Numbered from the stretch's first letter, positions 20,216-32,572 are shown. The stretch: DNA of 64,000 nucleotides from Shewanella metallivivens (GCF_028750675.1 NZ_JAQQPZ010000003.1:310001-374000); one strand, 5' to 3'. Notes: generated by a model not told the origin, from the letters alone. A program made the numbers and translations.

Positions 20216-23200
20216 TTAACCTACAATACGCTTATGAAGCTCTTGTATTGAACTCACTTTTACACGGTCATCGGCAGCGTGCGCGAGGCAAGTTGCAAAG
20301 GCAGCATTTAGTGTAGTGGTGTAATTCACTTTATAACGCAATGCACCGCGGCGGATCTGACGTGAGTCTTCAATGGCTTGACGACCTTCGGTGGTATTGA
20401 CGATGTAAGTGTATTCACCATTTTTGATACGGTCCAAAATATGCGGACGGCCTTCATGTACCTTGTTCACCAAGCGAGGATTAATGCCTGCTTCGCCCAA
20501 GATAATGGCAGTGCCGTGAGTCGCATCAATTTCGTAACCTAATTCAATCAACTTAGATGCTAAATCAGCAACACGTTTTTTATCACTGTTACGCACAGAT
20601 AATAATGCACGGCCTGATTTTGGTACTTCTGATGTGGCACCTAGTTGTGCTTTTGCATAAGCTTCGGCAAACGTATCACCCACGCCCATCACTTCACCAG
20701 TAGAGCGCATTTCAGGCCCTAATAATGGGTCAACCCCAGGGAATTTATTAAACGGCAATACCACTTCTTTAACCGAGAAATAAGGTGGGATAACTTCAGT
20801 GGTAAAGTTTTGCGCTTTTAAACTTTGGCCAGCCATAACACGAGCAGCAATTTTAGCTAACGGTACGCCAGTGGCCTTTGATACAAACGGCACGGTACGA
20901 GCAGCACGAGGGTTAACTTCAATCATGTAGATTTCGTTATCTTTTACTGCAAACTGGACGTTCATCAAACCAACAACACCGAGCTCGAAAGCAAGCTTAG
21001 ACACTTGTTCACGCATTCTTGCCTGAATATCTGCACTTAATGTGTAAGGTGGTAATGAACAACCAGAGTCTCCAGAGTGAACCCCTGCTTGTTCAATATG
21101 TTCCATGATTGCACCAACAACCACAGTTTCACCGTCACACACTGCATCAATGTCAACTTCAATCGCATCGTCTAAGAAGTGATCAAGTAACACAGGCGAT
21201 GCGTTAGACACTTTAACCGCTTCGTTGAAGTAACGTAGCAAGTCTTGTTGGTCGTACACGATTTCCATTGCACGACCACCCAATACATAAGATGGACGAA
21301 CCACTAACGGATAACCAATGTTGCCAGCTTCAATCACAGCACTTTCAACCGTTGTTACCGTGGCATTTTGTGGTTGAATCATGTTTAAACGTTGAATAGC
21401 TTGTTGAAAACGTTCACGGTCTTCTGCACGGTCAATGGCATCTGGACTCGTACCAATAATAGGTACGCCTGCCGCTTCAAGCGCGCGAGCAAGTTTTAAT
21501 GGCGTTTGGCCACCGTATTGTACAATCACACCTTTTGGCTGTTCAATGCGTACAATTTCAAGTACATCTTCTAGGGTTACCGGTTCAAAGTATAAACGGT
21601 CAGAGGTGTCATAATCGGTTGATACGGTTTCTGGATTACAGTTAACCATAATGGTTTCGTAACCGTCTTCACGTAAAGCTAATGCGGCATGAACACAGCA
21701 ATAATCAAACTCGATACCCTGGCCAATACGGTTTGGACCGCCACCTAATACCATGATTTTGTCACGGTTTGATGGATTGGCTTCACATTCTTCTTCGTAC
21801 GTTGAGTACATGTAAGCTGTGTCTGTTGAAAATTCAGCAGCACAGGTATCTACACGCTTGTATACAGGAAAGATTTCATGGCGGTGACGTAATTTACGTA
21901 CTTCAGCATCGCTAACACCTAACACATCAGCAAGACGAGCATCAGCAAACCCTTTACGTTTAAGCTTACGTAAAATGTCTTCATTCAAACCTGACATACC
22001 TAACTCTGCCACTTTGGCTTCGTCAGCAATAAGGTCTTCAATTTGAATCAAGAACCAGTGATCAATATTGGTCAACTTAAAGATTTCATCGCGTGATAAT
22101 CCTGCACGGAAAGCATCAGCAATGTACCAAATACGGTCACAGCCAGGCTCTTTAAGTTCCAGACGAATACGCTGTAAGCCTTCTGTAGAGTTATAATCAA
22201 CGATAGAGTCAAAACCATTACGGCCAACTTCAAGACCACGAAGCGCTTTTTGTAACGATTCTTGGAAAGTACGGCCAATGGCCATCACTTCGCCCACCGA
22301 TTTCATTTGAGTAGTTAAACGGTCATTCGCACCGGCAAACTTTTCAAAGTTAAAACGCGGTACTTTAGTCACTACGTAGTCAATGGCAGGTTCAAAAGAC
22401 GCAGGCGTTTTACCGCCGGTAATATCATTGCTAAGTTCATCTAATGTAAAGCCAACCGCCAATTTAGCGGCAATTTTTGCAATCGGGAAGCCCGTGGCTT
22501 TAGAGGCCAATGCAGATGAACGCGAAACACGCGGGTTCATCTCAATGATCACCATACGGCCAGTATTAGGACAAATACCAAACTGCACGTTTGAACCACC
22601 CGTTTCAACACCAATTTCACGCAGTACCGCTAATGAAGCATTACGCATCAACTGGTATTCTTTGTCGGTTAAGGTTTGTGCTGGAGCAACGGTAATCGAG
22701 TCACCAGTGTGCACTCCCATTGGGTCAAAGTTTTCAATTGAACACACGATAATACAGTTATCGTTGCGGTCACGAACCACTTCCATTTCGTATTCTTTCC
22801 AACCAATTAATGATTCATCAATCAATAATTCGTTAGTTGGCGACAAATCTAAGCCTTGAGAACAAATCTCTTCAAACTCTTCTTTGTTGTAAGCAATACC
22901 GCCGCCACTGCCACCCATAGTGAAAGATGGACGGATAATACATGGGAATCCAACCATGTCTAATACGCCGTATGCTTCTTCCATACTGTGAGCAATACCG
23001 GCACGCGGACATTCTAAACCAATGGCTTTCATTGCGGTGTCAAAACGGCTACGGTCTTCAGCTTTATCAATGGCGTCAGCTGTCGCACCAATCATTTCAA
23101 CGTTAAATTCTTTCAGTACGCCCATTTCTTCAAGTTTTAGCGCGCAGTTTAATGCTGTTTGTCCACCCATTGTCGGTAGAATCGCATCTGGACGTTCTTT

Positions 23201-23437
23201 AGCAATAATGTTGCGTACCACTTCCCAGTGAATCGGCTCGATATACGTTGCATCGGCCATTTCTGGGTCAGTCATAATGGTGGCTGGGTTAGAGTTCACC
23301 AAAATAACCCGGTAACCTTCTTCACGAAGGGCTTTACAGGCTTGCGCACCTGAATAGTCAAACTCACACGCCTGGCCAATAACAATTGGGCCGGCACCTA
23401 GGATAAGAATACTTTTAATATCTGTACGTTTTGGCAT
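20216..23437 (-). CDS. carB: Carbamoyl-phosphate synthase large subunit
   Basis: Makes carbamoyl phosphate from bicarbonate, ammonia and two ATP for pyrimidine and arginine synthesis. It has two ATP-grasp halves: the first starts [22 protein letters not shown] and the second [20 protein letters not shown]. An MGS-type allosteric domain forms the C-terminus. It is 1073 residues from the ATG at 23437; a further 30 upstream codons overlap the intergenic region and the carA end. Spacing to carA is 22 bases, so they form one operon. Confidence 0.98.
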   Translation of the reverse strand: MPKRTDIKSILILGAGPIVIGQACEFDYSGAQACKALREEGYRVILVNSNPATIMTDPEMADATYIEPIHWEVVRNIIAKERPDAILPTMGGQTALNCALKLEEMGVLKEFNVEMIGATADAIDKAEDRSRFDTAMKAIGLECPRAGIAHSMEEAYGVLDMVGFPCIIRPSFTMGGSGGGIAYNKEEFEEICSQGLDLSPTNELLIDESLIGWKEYEMEVVRDRNDNCIIVCSIENFDPMGVHTGDSITVAPAQTLTDKEYQLMRNASLAVLREIGVETGGSNVQFGICPNTGRMVIIEMNPRVSRSSALASKATGFPIAKIAAKLAVGFTLDELSNDITGGKTPASFEPAIDYVVTKVPRFNFEKFAGANDRLTTQMKSVGEVMAIGRTFQESLQKALRGLEVGRNGFDSIVDYNSTEGLQRIRLELKEPGCDRIWYIADAFRAGLSRDEIFKLTNIDHWFLIQIEDLIADEAKVAELGMSGLNEDILRKLKRKGFADARLADVLGVSDAEVRKLRHRHEIFPVYKRVDTCAAEFSTDTAYMYSTYEEECEANPSNRDKIMVLGGGPNRIGQGIEFDYCCVHAALALREDGYETIMVNCNPETVSTDYDTSDRLYFEPVTLEDVLEIVRIEQPKGVIVQYGGQTPLKLARALEAAGVPIIGTSPDAIDRAEDRERFQQAIQRLNMIQPQNATVTTVESAVIEAGNIGYPLVVRPSYVLGGRAMEIVYDQQDLLRYFNEAVKVSNASPVLLDHFLDDAIEVDIDAVCDGETVVVGAIMEHIEQAGVHSGDSGCSLPPYTLSADIQARMREQVSKLAFELGVVGLMNVQFAVKDNEIYMIEVNPRAARTVPFVSKATGVPLAKIAARVMAGQSLKAQNFTTEVIPPYFSVKEVVLPFNKFPGVDPLLGPEMRSTGEVMGVGDTFAEAYAKAQLGATSEVPKSGRALLSVRNSDKKRVADLASKLIELGYEIDATHGTAIILGEAGINPRLVNKVHEGRPHILDRIKNGEYTYIVNTTEGRQAIEDSRQIRRGALRYKVNYTTTLNAAFATCLAHAADDRVKVSSIQELHKRIVG

Positions 23438-23459
23438 TGCGTCGTCTTCTCCCAGATAA

Positions 23460-24605
23460 TTACTTAGCGTGCTGACGGTATAGTTCAATAAGTTCGATGA
23501 AATGATCGAACAGAGGCGCGGCATCATTTGGGCCAGGGCTTGCTTCAGGGTGCCCCTGGAAGCTAAACGCCGGCTTATCGGTTAAATGAATACCTTGAAG
23601 TGAACCATCAAATAACGATTTATGCGTGACCTTAATGTTGGCAGGTAATGTCGCTTCGTCAGCAGCAAAACCGTGGTTCTGGCTGGTAATCATGACATTG
23701 CCTTGTGCAATATTGCTCACAGGATGGTTTGCGCCATGGTGACCAAATTTCATTTTTAAGGTTTTTGCGCCTGAAGCCAAAGCAAGTAACTGGTGGCCTA
23801 AACAAATACCAAATACCGGCGTGTCGGTTTTTAAGATTTGTTGAATAGCTTCAATGGCATAATCACAGGGTTCTGGATCGCCAGGGCCGTTTGATAAAAA
23901 CACCCCATCTGGATTCATTGCCAGCACTTCTGCAGCAGATGTTTTTGCTGGAACCACTGTTACGTCGCAACCACGGTCAACCAGCATACGTAAAATATTG
24001 CGCTTAATACCATAGTCGTAAGCAACGACTTTGTATTTGAGTTCAGACTCTGGTGTATCAGACGGTAAACCACCGACTAATTTCCAGCTGCCTTTGCGCC
24101 ATTGATAAGCGTTATCAGTAGTGACTTCTTTGGCTAAATCCATGCCTTTCAACCCTGGGAATGCTTTTGCTTCCGCCAAGGCTTTTGCTTCGTCTAGGTC
24201 TCCCACCATAATACAACCGGCTTGAGCCCCTTTTTCACGCAGAATTCGAGTTAGTTTGCGAGTATCTATATCAGCAATACCAACAACATTATTCGCTTTT
24301 AAATAATCGCTTAATGATTGTTGATTGCGGAAATTACTTGCCATCAGCGGTAAATCACGAATGATTAAGCCACACGCATGAACCGCATCCGATTCGGTGT
24401 CTTCATCATTGGTACCCGTGTTACCGATATGTGGGTAGGTTAATGTTACTATTTGGCGTGAATATGAAGGATCCGTAAGAATCTCTTGATAACCTGTCAT
24501 TGAAGTATTAAATACGACTTCACCAACAGAGATACCGGTAGCACCAATAGCGGTGCCAGAGAATACGGTTCCATCTTCGAGTACGAGTAAGGCAGACTGT
24601 GTCAA
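23460..24605 (-). CDS. carA: Carbamoyl-phosphate synthase small subunit, TTG start
   Basis: Class I glutamine amidotransferase subunit that hydrolyses glutamine and channels ammonia to CarB. The nucleophile Cys lies in [15 protein letters not shown], and the His/Glu pair in [11 protein letters not shown]. The N-terminus [17 protein letters not shown] aligns with E. coli CarA and is encoded from TTG, with GGAGG five bases upstream. No ATG near this point would give the conserved N-terminus. A weak start may tune subunit output. Length 381. Confidence 0.96.
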   Translation of the reverse strand: MTQSALLVLEDGTVFSGTAIGATGISVGEVVFNTSMTGYQEILTDPSYSRQIVTLTYPHIGNTGTNDEDTESDAVHACGLIIRDLPLMASNFRNQQSLSDYLKANNVVGIADIDTRKLTRILREKGAQAGCIMVGDLDEAKALAEAKAFPGLKGMDLAKEVTTDNAYQWRKGSWKLVGGLPSDTPESELKYKVVAYDYGIKRNILRMLVDRGCDVTVVPAKTSAAEVLAMNPDGVFLSNGPGDPEPCDYAIEAIQQILKTDTPVFGICLGHQLLALASGAKTLKMKFGHHGANHPVSNIAQGNVMITSQNHGFAADEATLPANIKVTHKSLFDGSLQGIHLTDKPAFSFQGHPEASPGPNDAAPLFDHFIELIELYRQHAK

Positions 24606-24756
24606 CGCGACCTCCAGAAAAGAGCCAAGCCACTGAAATTATGAGTTTTTATTTTGCACTAAAATACCAACTTCCGCTTAAATACGAAATTTTGACAAAT
24701 TCCGTCGAGTATATAAGAAATTGGTAATAACGTCTATGTTGTGTTGGATTGTTTTC

Positions 24757-24785
24757 AAAAAAAAACACCAATAAATGGTGTTTTT
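24757..24785 (-). terminator. Terminator after dapB
   Basis: AAAAACACCA and TGGTGTTTTT (24761-24785) pair around ATAAA, followed by a long U run on the minus strand. It lies six bases past the dapB stop and upstream of carA. Confidence 0.87.
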
Positions 24786-24790
24786 AATTG

Positions 24791-25633
<843 letters not shown>

Positions 25634-25639
25634 TTATAC

Positions 25640-25669
25640 AAAAACGCCTAAGTTAACTTAGGCGTTTTT
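25640..25669 (-). terminator. Terminator after fklB
   Basis: A perfect 30-base palindrome: AAAAACGCCTAAGTT pairs with AACTTAGGCGTTTTT. It is immediately downstream of the fklB stop and upstream of dapB. Confidence 0.8.
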
Positions 25670-25676
25670 AGTGTTG

Positions 25677-26294
25677 TTAGATAATATCTAACAACTCGAC
25701 TTCAAATACCAAAGCAGAGTATGGCGGGATTGACGCGCCTGCGCCACGCTCACCGTAAGCTAAGTGATGTGGAACATATAACTTAAGTTTAGTTCCTACA
25801 GGCATTAATTGTAATGCTTCAGTCCAACCAGCAATAACACCAGAAACCGGGAACTCAGCAGGTTGACCACGAGTCACTGAACTGTCAAATACTTCACCGT
25901 TAAGGAAAGTACCGTGGTAGTGAGTTCGTACTGTTGAGTCATATGTTGGCTTTTCACCATCACCTTGAACCAAGACTTCATATTGAAGACCAGACTCAGT
26001 GACTATTACACCTTCACGAGTGGCGTTTTCAGCTAAGAATGCATCACCTTCAGCAGTAGCGGCTGCAGCAGCGGCTTCTTGTGCTTCTTGTAAACGACGG
26101 CTGATTTCAGTGAAAGCAATTTGTAACTCTTCCATTGTGACTTGGCTTTCTTTACCGGTAAATGCATCAGCAAGACCAGCTTGGACAGCAGGAATATCAA
26201 TACCTTCAAAAGAATTTGCAGCTAGTTGCTCGCCCATTTGACGACCTACACCGTAGCTTGCATGCTGTTCCATCGTGCTGAACAAATCTGACAT
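25677..26294 (-). CDS. fklB: FKBP-type peptidyl-prolyl isomerase (FKBP22)
   Basis: Prolyl isomerase of the dimeric FkpA/FklB class. The N-terminal helical dimerisation domain (about 1-85) contains the repeated MEQHASYGVGRQMGEQL type segment and a run of alanines. The C-terminal FKBP domain (about 100-205) contains YHGTFLNGEVFDSS, VIAGWTEALQLMPVG and LAYGERGAGASIPPYSALVFEVELL. There is no signal peptide, so it is cytoplasmic like E. coli FklB. Psychrotolerant Shewanella FKBP22 proteins have this architecture. Confidence 0.95.
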   Translation of the reverse strand: MSDLFSTMEQHASYGVGRQMGEQLAANSFEGIDIPAVQAGLADAFTGKESQVTMEELQIAFTEISRRLQEAQEAAAAAATAEGDAFLAENATREGVIVTESGLQYEVLVQGDGEKPTYDSTVRTHYHGTFLNGEVFDSSVTRGQPAEFPVSGVIAGWTEALQLMPVGTKLKLYVPHHLAYGERGAGASIPPYSALVFEVELLDII

Positions 26295-26375
26295 AATTAA
26301 ATTTCTCTCAATAATTCATTAAAAATTCGCACGAGAGTTTATCACAATAATTTACTCTCATGTTGGCAAAAAACG

Positions 26376-27182
26376 TTATTTAACTTGAGCAATTTTACAC
26401 TCAGTCAAAGACTGTTTTCTTGCCTGTGTATAAAGTGGCATCACTTGATTTTGTGCCGTTTGTAAGTCTTCTATACGATGACTATGAGAGGGATGAGTTG
26501 ATAATAACTCAGGCCCTTGAGCACCACCTGCTTTAGCCATATTTTGCCATAAGGTAATACTTTTTTCAGGGTTAAAACCCGCTTTAGCCATTAACTCTAA
26601 TCCGACGATGTCGGCCTCTGACTCTTGACTTCGACCAAACGGTAAAATAATCCCGACATTGGCCCCTAATCCCAATGCAGCCATGTATAAATCTTTATTG
26701 GCCACACCAGAGGCGCCAATCGCAGCATCGGCAACTTGTAAGCCTAAACCCGTAAGCTGCGCGCGCGACACTTGCTCGTTTCCATGTTGCGCTAACACAT
26801 GAGCCACTTCATGGCCCATTACCGTCGCAAGCTGGTCTTGATCGGTCGCCACTTTTAATAAGCCGGTATACACCCCAATATGGCCACCAGGTAGAGCAAA
26901 GGCATTAACCTGGTCAGACTCAAACAGCACCACATCCCACTGCAGAGATTGATCGGGCAAAACTGCAACAATGCGTTTTGCGATACAATTAACATAATCG
27001 GTCTGTGCTTTATTTTGACTAATTTTTTCACTTTGCTTCATGGTTTCAAACGACTGCGCGCCCATTTGTTGCATTTGCGCGTCAGAAAACAGTAGCGTTT
27101 GCCCACGTCCAGTCGGTGATTGGTTATTAGCACAACCGGCTAATAAAGTAGAAACTAATAACGCTAGCGCAACAGGTTTCAT
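26376..27182 (-). CDS. M48 family metalloprotease lipoprotein (LoiP-like)
   Basis: Periplasmic zinc endopeptidase. The lipobox LLAGC puts the modified cysteine at residue 17. Zinc ligands are His124 and His128 in HEVAH (catalytic Glu125), with Glu189 of ESEAD as the third ligand. The length (268) and architecture match the LoiP/YggG branch, which degrades damaged outer-membrane or periplasmic proteins. It is flanked by fklB and an RNA helicase, and nothing in the context narrows its substrate. Confidence 0.9.
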   Translation of the reverse strand: MKPVALALLVSTLLAGCANNQSPTGRGQTLLFSDAQMQQMGAQSFETMKQSEKISQNKAQTDYVNCIAKRIVAVLPDQSLQWDVVLFESDQVNAFALPGGHIGVYTGLLKVATDQDQLATVMGHEVAHVLAQHGNEQVSRAQLTGLGLQVADAAIGASGVANKDLYMAALGLGANVGIILPFGRSQESEADIVGLELMAKAGFNPEKSITLWQNMAKAGGAQGPELLSTHPSHSHRIEDLQTAQNQVMPLYTQARKQSLTECKIAQVK

Positions 27183-27279
27183 TGTCTCTTCCTTTCACAA
27201 TAAGTAGCTAAACATAATCCATGACTTAGTTTATTTTATACTAATCTCATTGGCGAATGCATCATTTGCACATGCTAAA

Positions 27280-28512
27280 CTAACGTGTCGGATTTCGCTT
27301 AGAGAAATCACTCGCACTGCGTTTATTCATGGTGCGGCGGTTAGCTTGTTTATCGCGCGGTGCGCGTTTACTGCTCCCGCTCAGAGGCTTATCTGTCACC
27401 GCAAAACCAGCAAGTTCGTTTAAACGCAAGGATTGGGTGGTTAAGGTGTTAATTGCCTCCAAGTAAGCCAATTCTGAATGACTCACCAATGACAACGCCA
27501 CGCCAGTTAGCCCTGCGCGCGCAGTCCGGCCAATACGGTGCACATATACAGCAGCTTGAGCGGGTAAATCGAAATTAATGACCACAGGTAGCGCATCTAT
27601 ATGAATGCCGCGCGCCAACACATCAGTCGCCACTAATAAATTATGTATTCCTGTTTTAAACTCCTCAAGTGTTTGACTGCGCAGCGCTTGCTCTTTGTCA
27701 CCGTGAAGCGCAGCGGCGCGCACACCAGCTTTAAGCAATTTTTTACATAAGGCATCGGCATCGGCTTTAGCATTTACAAACACCAATGCCTGTTGCCATT
27801 GATTAGTGTGCACCAAATGAATTAACGCTTGCGCTTTGCTACCTTTATTGACGTGATATACCGTTTGTGCAATGTCATCAACCGCACTATTCAGTACCTG
27901 AGCTTGAATACGCACATGAGTTGCAGACAGTATTTGTTGAGCCAATGTATTTAATGCGACAGGCATGGTGGCCGAAAATAGCAACCTTTGCCCCGCAGGC
28001 ATCATGGACATAAGCACATTAATGTCCTTAACAAAGCCCATATCCAGTAATCTATCGGCCTCATCTAGCACCACACTTTTCACTTCACTGAACGTCACCA
28101 CACCTTGTTGGACTAATGCTAATAAGCGACCCGGTGTCGCCACCAGCAAATTGGCAGTAGTGGTTAATCGTTCAATTTGGGATTCAATCGCTTCGCCACC
28201 ACATGCATGTTCAACACGTAAACCAAGTGCTTGTGCTAAGGGGTGTAGGTTTTGAGCAACTTGTGAGGCTAACTCTCTGGTTGGCACAATCACCACCGCG
28301 GCGAGATTCATCAATGAAACCTGGCTAATTCGCTGCAAAATAGGAAGACCATAAGCATAGGTTTTACCGCTGCCTGTTTGCGCTAAAGCCAACACATCTT
28401 GGTTATTCAAAATGACAGGAATAGCCAATTGCTGAACCCGACTTGGCGCAATAATCTTTGTCGGTATTGCTTTCACTAACTGAGTGCAGAGAGATAATTC
28501 AGAAAATAACAT
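27280..28512 (-). CDS. DEAD-box ATP-dependent RNA helicase (RhlE/SrmB type)
   Basis: RNA helicase of superfamily 2. All core motifs are visible: AQTGSGKT, PTRELASQV, TPGRLLALV, DEAD in VLDEADRLLDMG, SAT in LLFSATMP, TDVLARGIHI and HRIGRTARAG. The two RecA domains occupy most of the 410 residues. A short basic tail (SSKRAPRDKQANRRTMNKRS) probably binds RNA. The tail lacks the long extensions that would allow a firm subfamily name. Its role is presumably ribosome assembly or mRNA decay. Confidence 0.92.
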   Translation of the reverse strand: MLFSELSLCTQLVKAIPTKIIAPSRVQQLAIPVILNNQDVLALAQTGSGKTYAYGLPILQRISQVSLMNLAAVVIVPTRELASQVAQNLHPLAQALGLRVEHACGGEAIESQIERLTTTANLLVATPGRLLALVQQGVVTFSEVKSVVLDEADRLLDMGFVKDINVLMSMMPAGQRLLFSATMPVALNTLAQQILSATHVRIQAQVLNSAVDDIAQTVYHVNKGSKAQALIHLVHTNQWQQALVFVNAKADADALCKKLLKAGVRAAALHGDKEQALRSQTLEEFKTGIHNLLVATDVLARGIHIDALPVVINFDLPAQAAVYVHRIGRTARAGLTGVALSLVSHSELAYLEAINTLTTQSLRLNELAGFAVTDKPLSGSSKRAPRDKQANRRTMNKRSASDFSKRNPTR

Positions 28513-28562
28513 GGATAATGCCTAATAATGACACAAGTAAAAAAGTGTATTGTACAGCCAAT

Positions 28563-28596
28563 AAAAAAGGCTGCTTACCACAGTAAACAGCCTTTT
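28563..28596 (-). terminator. Terminator after dnaJ
   Basis: AAAAGGCTG and CAGCCTTTT (28565-28596) pair, with an inner TTAC/GTAA stem and a U run on the minus strand. Confidence 0.82.
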
Positions 28597-28618
28597 AAAG
28601 ATGTGCTAATTAACGTAA

Positions 28619-29734
28619 TTAACTGTTTAAGTCCTGAAAGAACTTTTTCACGCCATCAAAGAAACCTTCAGCTTTTGGGCTGTGCTTTTTTGATTCGCCA
28701 GTTAATGTGGCTTCAAACTCACGTAATAGCTCTTTTTGTTTCTCGTTTAAATTAACCGGTGTTTCCATAACGACTTTACACAGTAAGTCACCTACAGCAT
28801 GACTGCGCACCGATTTAACACCTTTACCGCGTAAACGGAACATACGCCCAGTTTGGGTTTCTGTTGGAATTTTAAGGCTTACTTTACCGTCAAGTGTAGG
28901 GACTTCAATCTCGCCGCCAAGTGCAGCTTTACTGAATGAAATTGGCACTTCACAGTATAGGTTATTAGCATCACGAGTAAATATCGCATGTTCACGCACA
29001 CTTACCTGGACGTATAAATCGCCTGGAGGTGCGCCAAATTCACCGGCTTCACCCTCGCCAGAAAGACGAATACGATCACCTGTGTCAACACCTGCAGGTA
29101 TTTTAACAGACAAGGTTTTGCTCTTTTCAACACGGCCTTCGCCATGACACTTACCGCATGGATCTTTAATAATTTTACCGCGACCATGACAGGTAGGACA
29201 GGCTTGTTGCACCGCAAAGAAACCTTGGCGCATTTGTACTTGGCCTTGTCCATGACAGGTGCCACATGTGGTTGCTGAAGTGCCTTTTTTAGCACCACTA
29301 CCATCACAAAGATCACAAGTTGCCAGTGTTGGAATACGCAACTCTTTGGTTAAACCACGAACAGCCTCTTCAAGTGATAACTCAAGATTGTAACGTAAGT
29401 CGCTACCACGGGCAGCTTGGCGTTGACCGCCACGACGTCCGCCACCAAAAATATCACCGAATACATCGCCAAAGTCACCTTGACCGCCGCCATGTCCACC
29501 ACGATTAGGATCAACACCTGCATGACCAAACTGATCATAAGCGGCTTTTTTGTCACTGTCGGTTAAAATTTCGTACGCTTCTTTAATTTCTTTAAAACTA
29601 GCTTCTGCGGCTTTATCACCTGGATTACGGTCTGGGTGAAACTTCATCGCTAAGCGTTTGTACGCTTTTTTAATTTCGCGTTCACTGGTGTCACGAGAGA
29701 CACCAAGAACTTCATAATAATCACGCTTTGACAT
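28619..29734 (-). CDS. dnaJ: Chaperone protein DnaJ
   Basis: Hsp40 co-chaperone that stimulates DnaK ATPase and delivers substrates. The J-domain carries HPD ([10 protein letters not shown]). A Gly-rich region (about 75-105) follows. Four CxxCxGxG zinc repeats run from [12 protein letters not shown] through [10 protein letters not shown], then the C-terminal substrate-binding beta domains. Length 371. It lies 110 bases after dnaK with no terminator visible between, so it is expressed from the dnaK heat-shock promoter. Confidence 0.98.
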   Translation of the reverse strand: MSKRDYYEVLGVSRDTSEREIKKAYKRLAMKFHPDRNPGDKAAEASFKEIKEAYEILTDSDKKAAYDQFGHAGVDPNRGGHGGGQGDFGDVFGDIFGGGRRGGQRQAARGSDLRYNLELSLEEAVRGLTKELRIPTLATCDLCDGSGAKKGTSATTCGTCHGQGQVQMRQGFFAVQQACPTCHGRGKIIKDPCGKCHGEGRVEKSKTLSVKIPAGVDTGDRIRLSGEGEAGEFGAPPGDLYVQVSVREHAIFTRDANNLYCEVPISFSKAALGGEIEVPTLDGKVSLKIPTETQTGRMFRLRGKGVKSVRSHAVGDLLCKVVMETPVNLNEKQKELLREFEATLTGESKKHSPKAEGFFDGVKKFFQDLNS

Positions 29735-29844
29735 AGTGTTCTGTTTCTCGAAGGTATGAGTAAGTCGATAAACTTAATTTATACAAACGGGCGTATGAGG
29801 ATAGCCCCAACGCCCGCTTTAAGGTAACTAACTGAAATTGTTAA

Positions 29845-31767
29845 TTACTTTTTGTCGTCTTTTACTTCTTCGAACTCAGCATCAACAACATCATCAGCAG
29901 GCTTTGATTGACCAGCATCTTGCGCTTGACCTTCTGCACCACCTTGGGCTTGTGCTTTAGCTTGGGCAATTTCCATTAACTTAGCAGACGCTTCCATAAG
30001 GGCTTGAGTTGCCGTGTCCATTGCTTCTTTATCTTTGCCTTTGATAGCAGTTTCTAATTCAGCTACAGCCGCTTCAATCTTCTCTTTTTCGTCGCTTGGT
30101 AAATCATCACCCGCTTCTTCAATTTGTTTCTTAGTGGCATGGACTAAACCATCAGCTTGGTTACGTGCTTGCACTAATTCTTCAAATTTAGCATCTTCAT
30201 CAGCGTGAGCTTCTGCGTCACGTACCATTTGTTCTACTTCTTCATCAGATAGACCTGAAGAAGCTTTAATGGTGATGTTTTGTTTCTTACCTGTTTTCTT
30301 GTCTGTTGCAGACACATGTAAGATACCGTCAGCATCGATGTCGAATGCCACTTCAATTTGTGGTTGACCACGTGGCGCTGGCTCAATGCCTTCAAGGTTG
30401 AATTGACCTAAAGACTTGTTAGCGCTTGCTTGCTTACGCTCACCTTGCAATACGTGAATGGTTACCGCGCTTTGATTGTCGTCAGCCGTTGAGAACGTTT
30501 GGCTCGCTTTTGTCGGGATAGTGGTGTTCTTCTCGATAAGCTTCGTCATTACGCTACCCATGGTTTCAATACCAAGCGATAGTGGCGTCACGTCAAGTAA
30601 TAGTACGTCTTTCACATCACCAGAAAGTACACCCGCTTGAATTGCTGCACCAACGGCTACGGCTTCATCAGGGTTAACGTCTTTACGTGGCTCTTTACCG
30701 AAGAAGTTAGTTACCGCTTCTTGTACTTTAGGCATACGAGTCTGGCCACCAACTAAAATCACTTCGTTGATGTCTGAAACGGATAAGTCAGCATCGGCTA
30801 ATGCGACTTTTAATGGCTCTAAAGAACGTTGAATTAGGTCTTCTACTAGCGACTCTAACTTAGCACGAGTAATTTTAACCACTAAGTGCTTAGGACCTGT
30901 TGCATCAGCAGTGATGTAAGGTAAGTTAACTTCAGTGTGGTTAGTGCTTGAAAGCTCGATTTTTGCTTTTTCCGCCGCTTCTTTCAAACGTTGCATTGCT
31001 AAAGGATCTTTACGTAGATCTAAGCCTTGGTCTTTTTTGAATTCATCAGCTAAATAGTTGATTAAACGGTTATCGAAGTCTTCACCACCTAAGTGAGTGT
31101 CACCATTGGTAGCCAATACTTCAAATGTTTGGTCGCCGTCATTGCTGTCGATTTCGATGATAGAGATATCGAATGTACCACCACCTAAGTCGTATACTGC
31201 AACAATGTTGTCGCCTTGCTTCTTGTCAATACCGTATGCTAACGCAGCCGCTGTTGGCTCGTTGATAATACGCTTAACATCAAGACCTGCAATACGACCA
31301 GCATCTTTGGTTGCTTGACGTTGCGAATCGTTAAAGTAAGCAGGAACGGTAATTACCGCTTCTGTCACTTCTTCACCTAAAAAGTCTTCAGCAGTCTTTT
31401 TCATCTTTTTCAAGATTTCAGCTGACACTTGTGGCGGTGCCATTTTGTTACCGCGAGATTCAACCCATGCATCGCCATTGTCTGCAGCAATAATTTTGAA
31501 TGGCATAATGTTAACGTCGCGCTGAACTTCGTCATCTTTAAAACGACGACCAATTAAACGCTTAATTGCAAAGAAAGTGTTTGCAGGGTTAGTCACTGCT
31601 TGGCGCTTTGCAGGTTGGCCGACAATAGTTTCGTCATCGGTGTAAGCGATGATAGAAGGAGTTGTACGATCGCCCTCTGCGTTTTCTATTACGCGTGCTT
31701 TGCCGCCATCAAGGACAGCCACACAAGAGTTTGTCGTGCCTAAGTCGATACCAATAATTTTGCCCAT
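29845..31767 (-). CDS. dnaK: Chaperone protein DnaK
   Basis: Hsp70 ATP-dependent foldase, 640 residues from the ATG at 31767 with GGAGG five bases upstream. A longer frame adds eleven residues and is rejected. The N-terminus [20 protein letters not shown], the phosphate loops [11 protein letters not shown] and [11 protein letters not shown], the interdomain linker [16 protein letters not shown] and a C-terminal Ala/Gln/Gly tail ending in EEVKDDKK are all present. Transcription is driven by the sigma-32 promoter at 31819-31848. Confidence 0.99.
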   Translation of the reverse strand: MGKIIGIDLGTTNSCVAVLDGGKARVIENAEGDRTTPSIIAYTDDETIVGQPAKRQAVTNPANTFFAIKRLIGRRFKDDEVQRDVNIMPFKIIAADNGDAWVESRGNKMAPPQVSAEILKKMKKTAEDFLGEEVTEAVITVPAYFNDSQRQATKDAGRIAGLDVKRIINEPTAAALAYGIDKKQGDNIVAVYDLGGGTFDISIIEIDSNDGDQTFEVLATNGDTHLGGEDFDNRLINYLADEFKKDQGLDLRKDPLAMQRLKEAAEKAKIELSSTNHTEVNLPYITADATGPKHLVVKITRAKLESLVEDLIQRSLEPLKVALADADLSVSDINEVILVGGQTRMPKVQEAVTNFFGKEPRKDVNPDEAVAVGAAIQAGVLSGDVKDVLLLDVTPLSLGIETMGSVMTKLIEKNTTIPTKASQTFSTADDNQSAVTIHVLQGERKQASANKSLGQFNLEGIEPAPRGQPQIEVAFDIDADGILHVSATDKKTGKKQNITIKASSGLSDEEVEQMVRDAEAHADEDAKFEELVQARNQADGLVHATKKQIEEAGDDLPSDEKEKIEAAVAELETAIKGKDKEAMDTATQALMEASAKLMEIAQAKAQAQGGAEGQAQDAGQSKPADDVVDAEFEEVKDDKK

Positions 31768-31818
31768 GGGGTCCTCCAAAATTGACGTTAATCGTCGCAA
31801 ATATGTTATTTGATGTTG

Positions 31819-31848
31819 ATATGGGGGTGAACTTGGCGTTTTTCAACC
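31819..31848 (-). promoter_or_regulatory. Sigma-32 heat-shock promoter of dnaKJ
   Basis: The minus strand reads GGTTGAAA (31841-31848), then 14 bases, then CCCCATAT (31819-31826). This matches the gammaproteobacterial sigma-32 consensus CTTGAAA-N13/14-CCCCATnT at nearly every position. The predicted start of transcription is about 45 bases before the dnaK ATG. Confidence 0.9.
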
Positions 31849-32008
31849 TTTAAGTTGGCTAACTTACCGTTCACGTATTGCCGCTCATATCAGCCTTGAT
31901 ACCTATATTGGGACAACAAAGTGAAATACAAGGGCAAGATCAAAAAATTTATGCCATTTTGCTGATATATGTAGGTACAGGTTAAAATAGTCGTTAAGAA
32001 TAGAGGGT

Positions 32009-32024
32009 AGCCTGATGTCAGGCT
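32009..32024. repeat. Palindrome in the dnaK-upstream intergenic region
   Basis: AGCCTGA and TCAGGCT are separated by two bases. It lies between the dnaK promoter and the plus-strand small membrane protein gene at 32168, and could be an operator or a chance palindrome. The rest of 31850-32160 is AT-rich with no gene visible. Confidence 0.3.
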
Positions 32025-32167
32025 TGGTGTAATCAGCACAAAAATCGCTCACACAACACAATTAATACGCACTATAACAAACCTAAATATTTGATAAAAA
32101 ACACGATCAAGTGTTATAACACTATTTCGACACATAAGTACGAAAGTAAAACAGAGGAATATCGGCA

Positions 32168-32503
32168 ATGGGACTGCCAAGATGGAATTTTAGCGACAGT
32201 ACTGAACGTAAAATACGCATTGTTATCTTAACGATTGTAGGCTTGATCATGGCCTATGAAAAATTTTATGGTGTGAGTAGTACTCAATACCCTGCGATGT
32301 ATTTATGTGTATTTGCCCTCATTGCAACCATCATGACAAACTCTGTCCAACGTCGTTACTTTACGTTTGTCATGGAGTACGCCCAAGCTTTTCGCATTGT
32401 CGCCATTTTAATGACCGGTGCTTTTTTCATTATTTGGTTATTAACCACCTATGAACGATTTACCTTACCAGCCGCCCCAAGCCACCTTATTTACAATTTA
32501 TAA
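32168..32503 (+). CDS. Small hypothetical inner-membrane protein
   Basis: I do not recognise this 111-residue protein. Three hydrophobic helices are visible (IVILTIVGLIMAYEKFYGV, MYLCVFALIATIMTN and FRIVAILMTGAFFIIWLL). The N-terminus is short and charged (WNFSDSTERKIR). AGGA lies about nine bases before the ATG, and a terminator follows the stop, so it is a self-contained gene. It is divergent from dnaK and convergent with proA. No function is proposed. Confidence 0.7.
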   Translation: MGLPRWNFSDSTERKIRIVILTIVGLIMAYEKFYGVSSTQYPAMYLCVFALIATIMTNSVQRRYFTFVMEYAQAFRIVAILMTGAFFIIWLLTTYERFTLPAAPSHLIYNL

Positions 32504-32521
32504 TCGGCAACCTGCGCAATA

Positions 32522-32553
32522 AAAATAAGGACGCAAATTTGCGCCCTTATTTT
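32522..32553. terminator. Bidirectional terminator between the small membrane protein gene and proA
   Basis: AAAATAAGG and CCTTATTTT pair, enclosing a GCAAATTTGC inner palindrome, with A and T runs on both sides. Confidence 0.75.
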
Positions 32554-32572
32554 ACGTGTTGATTAATTTGCT

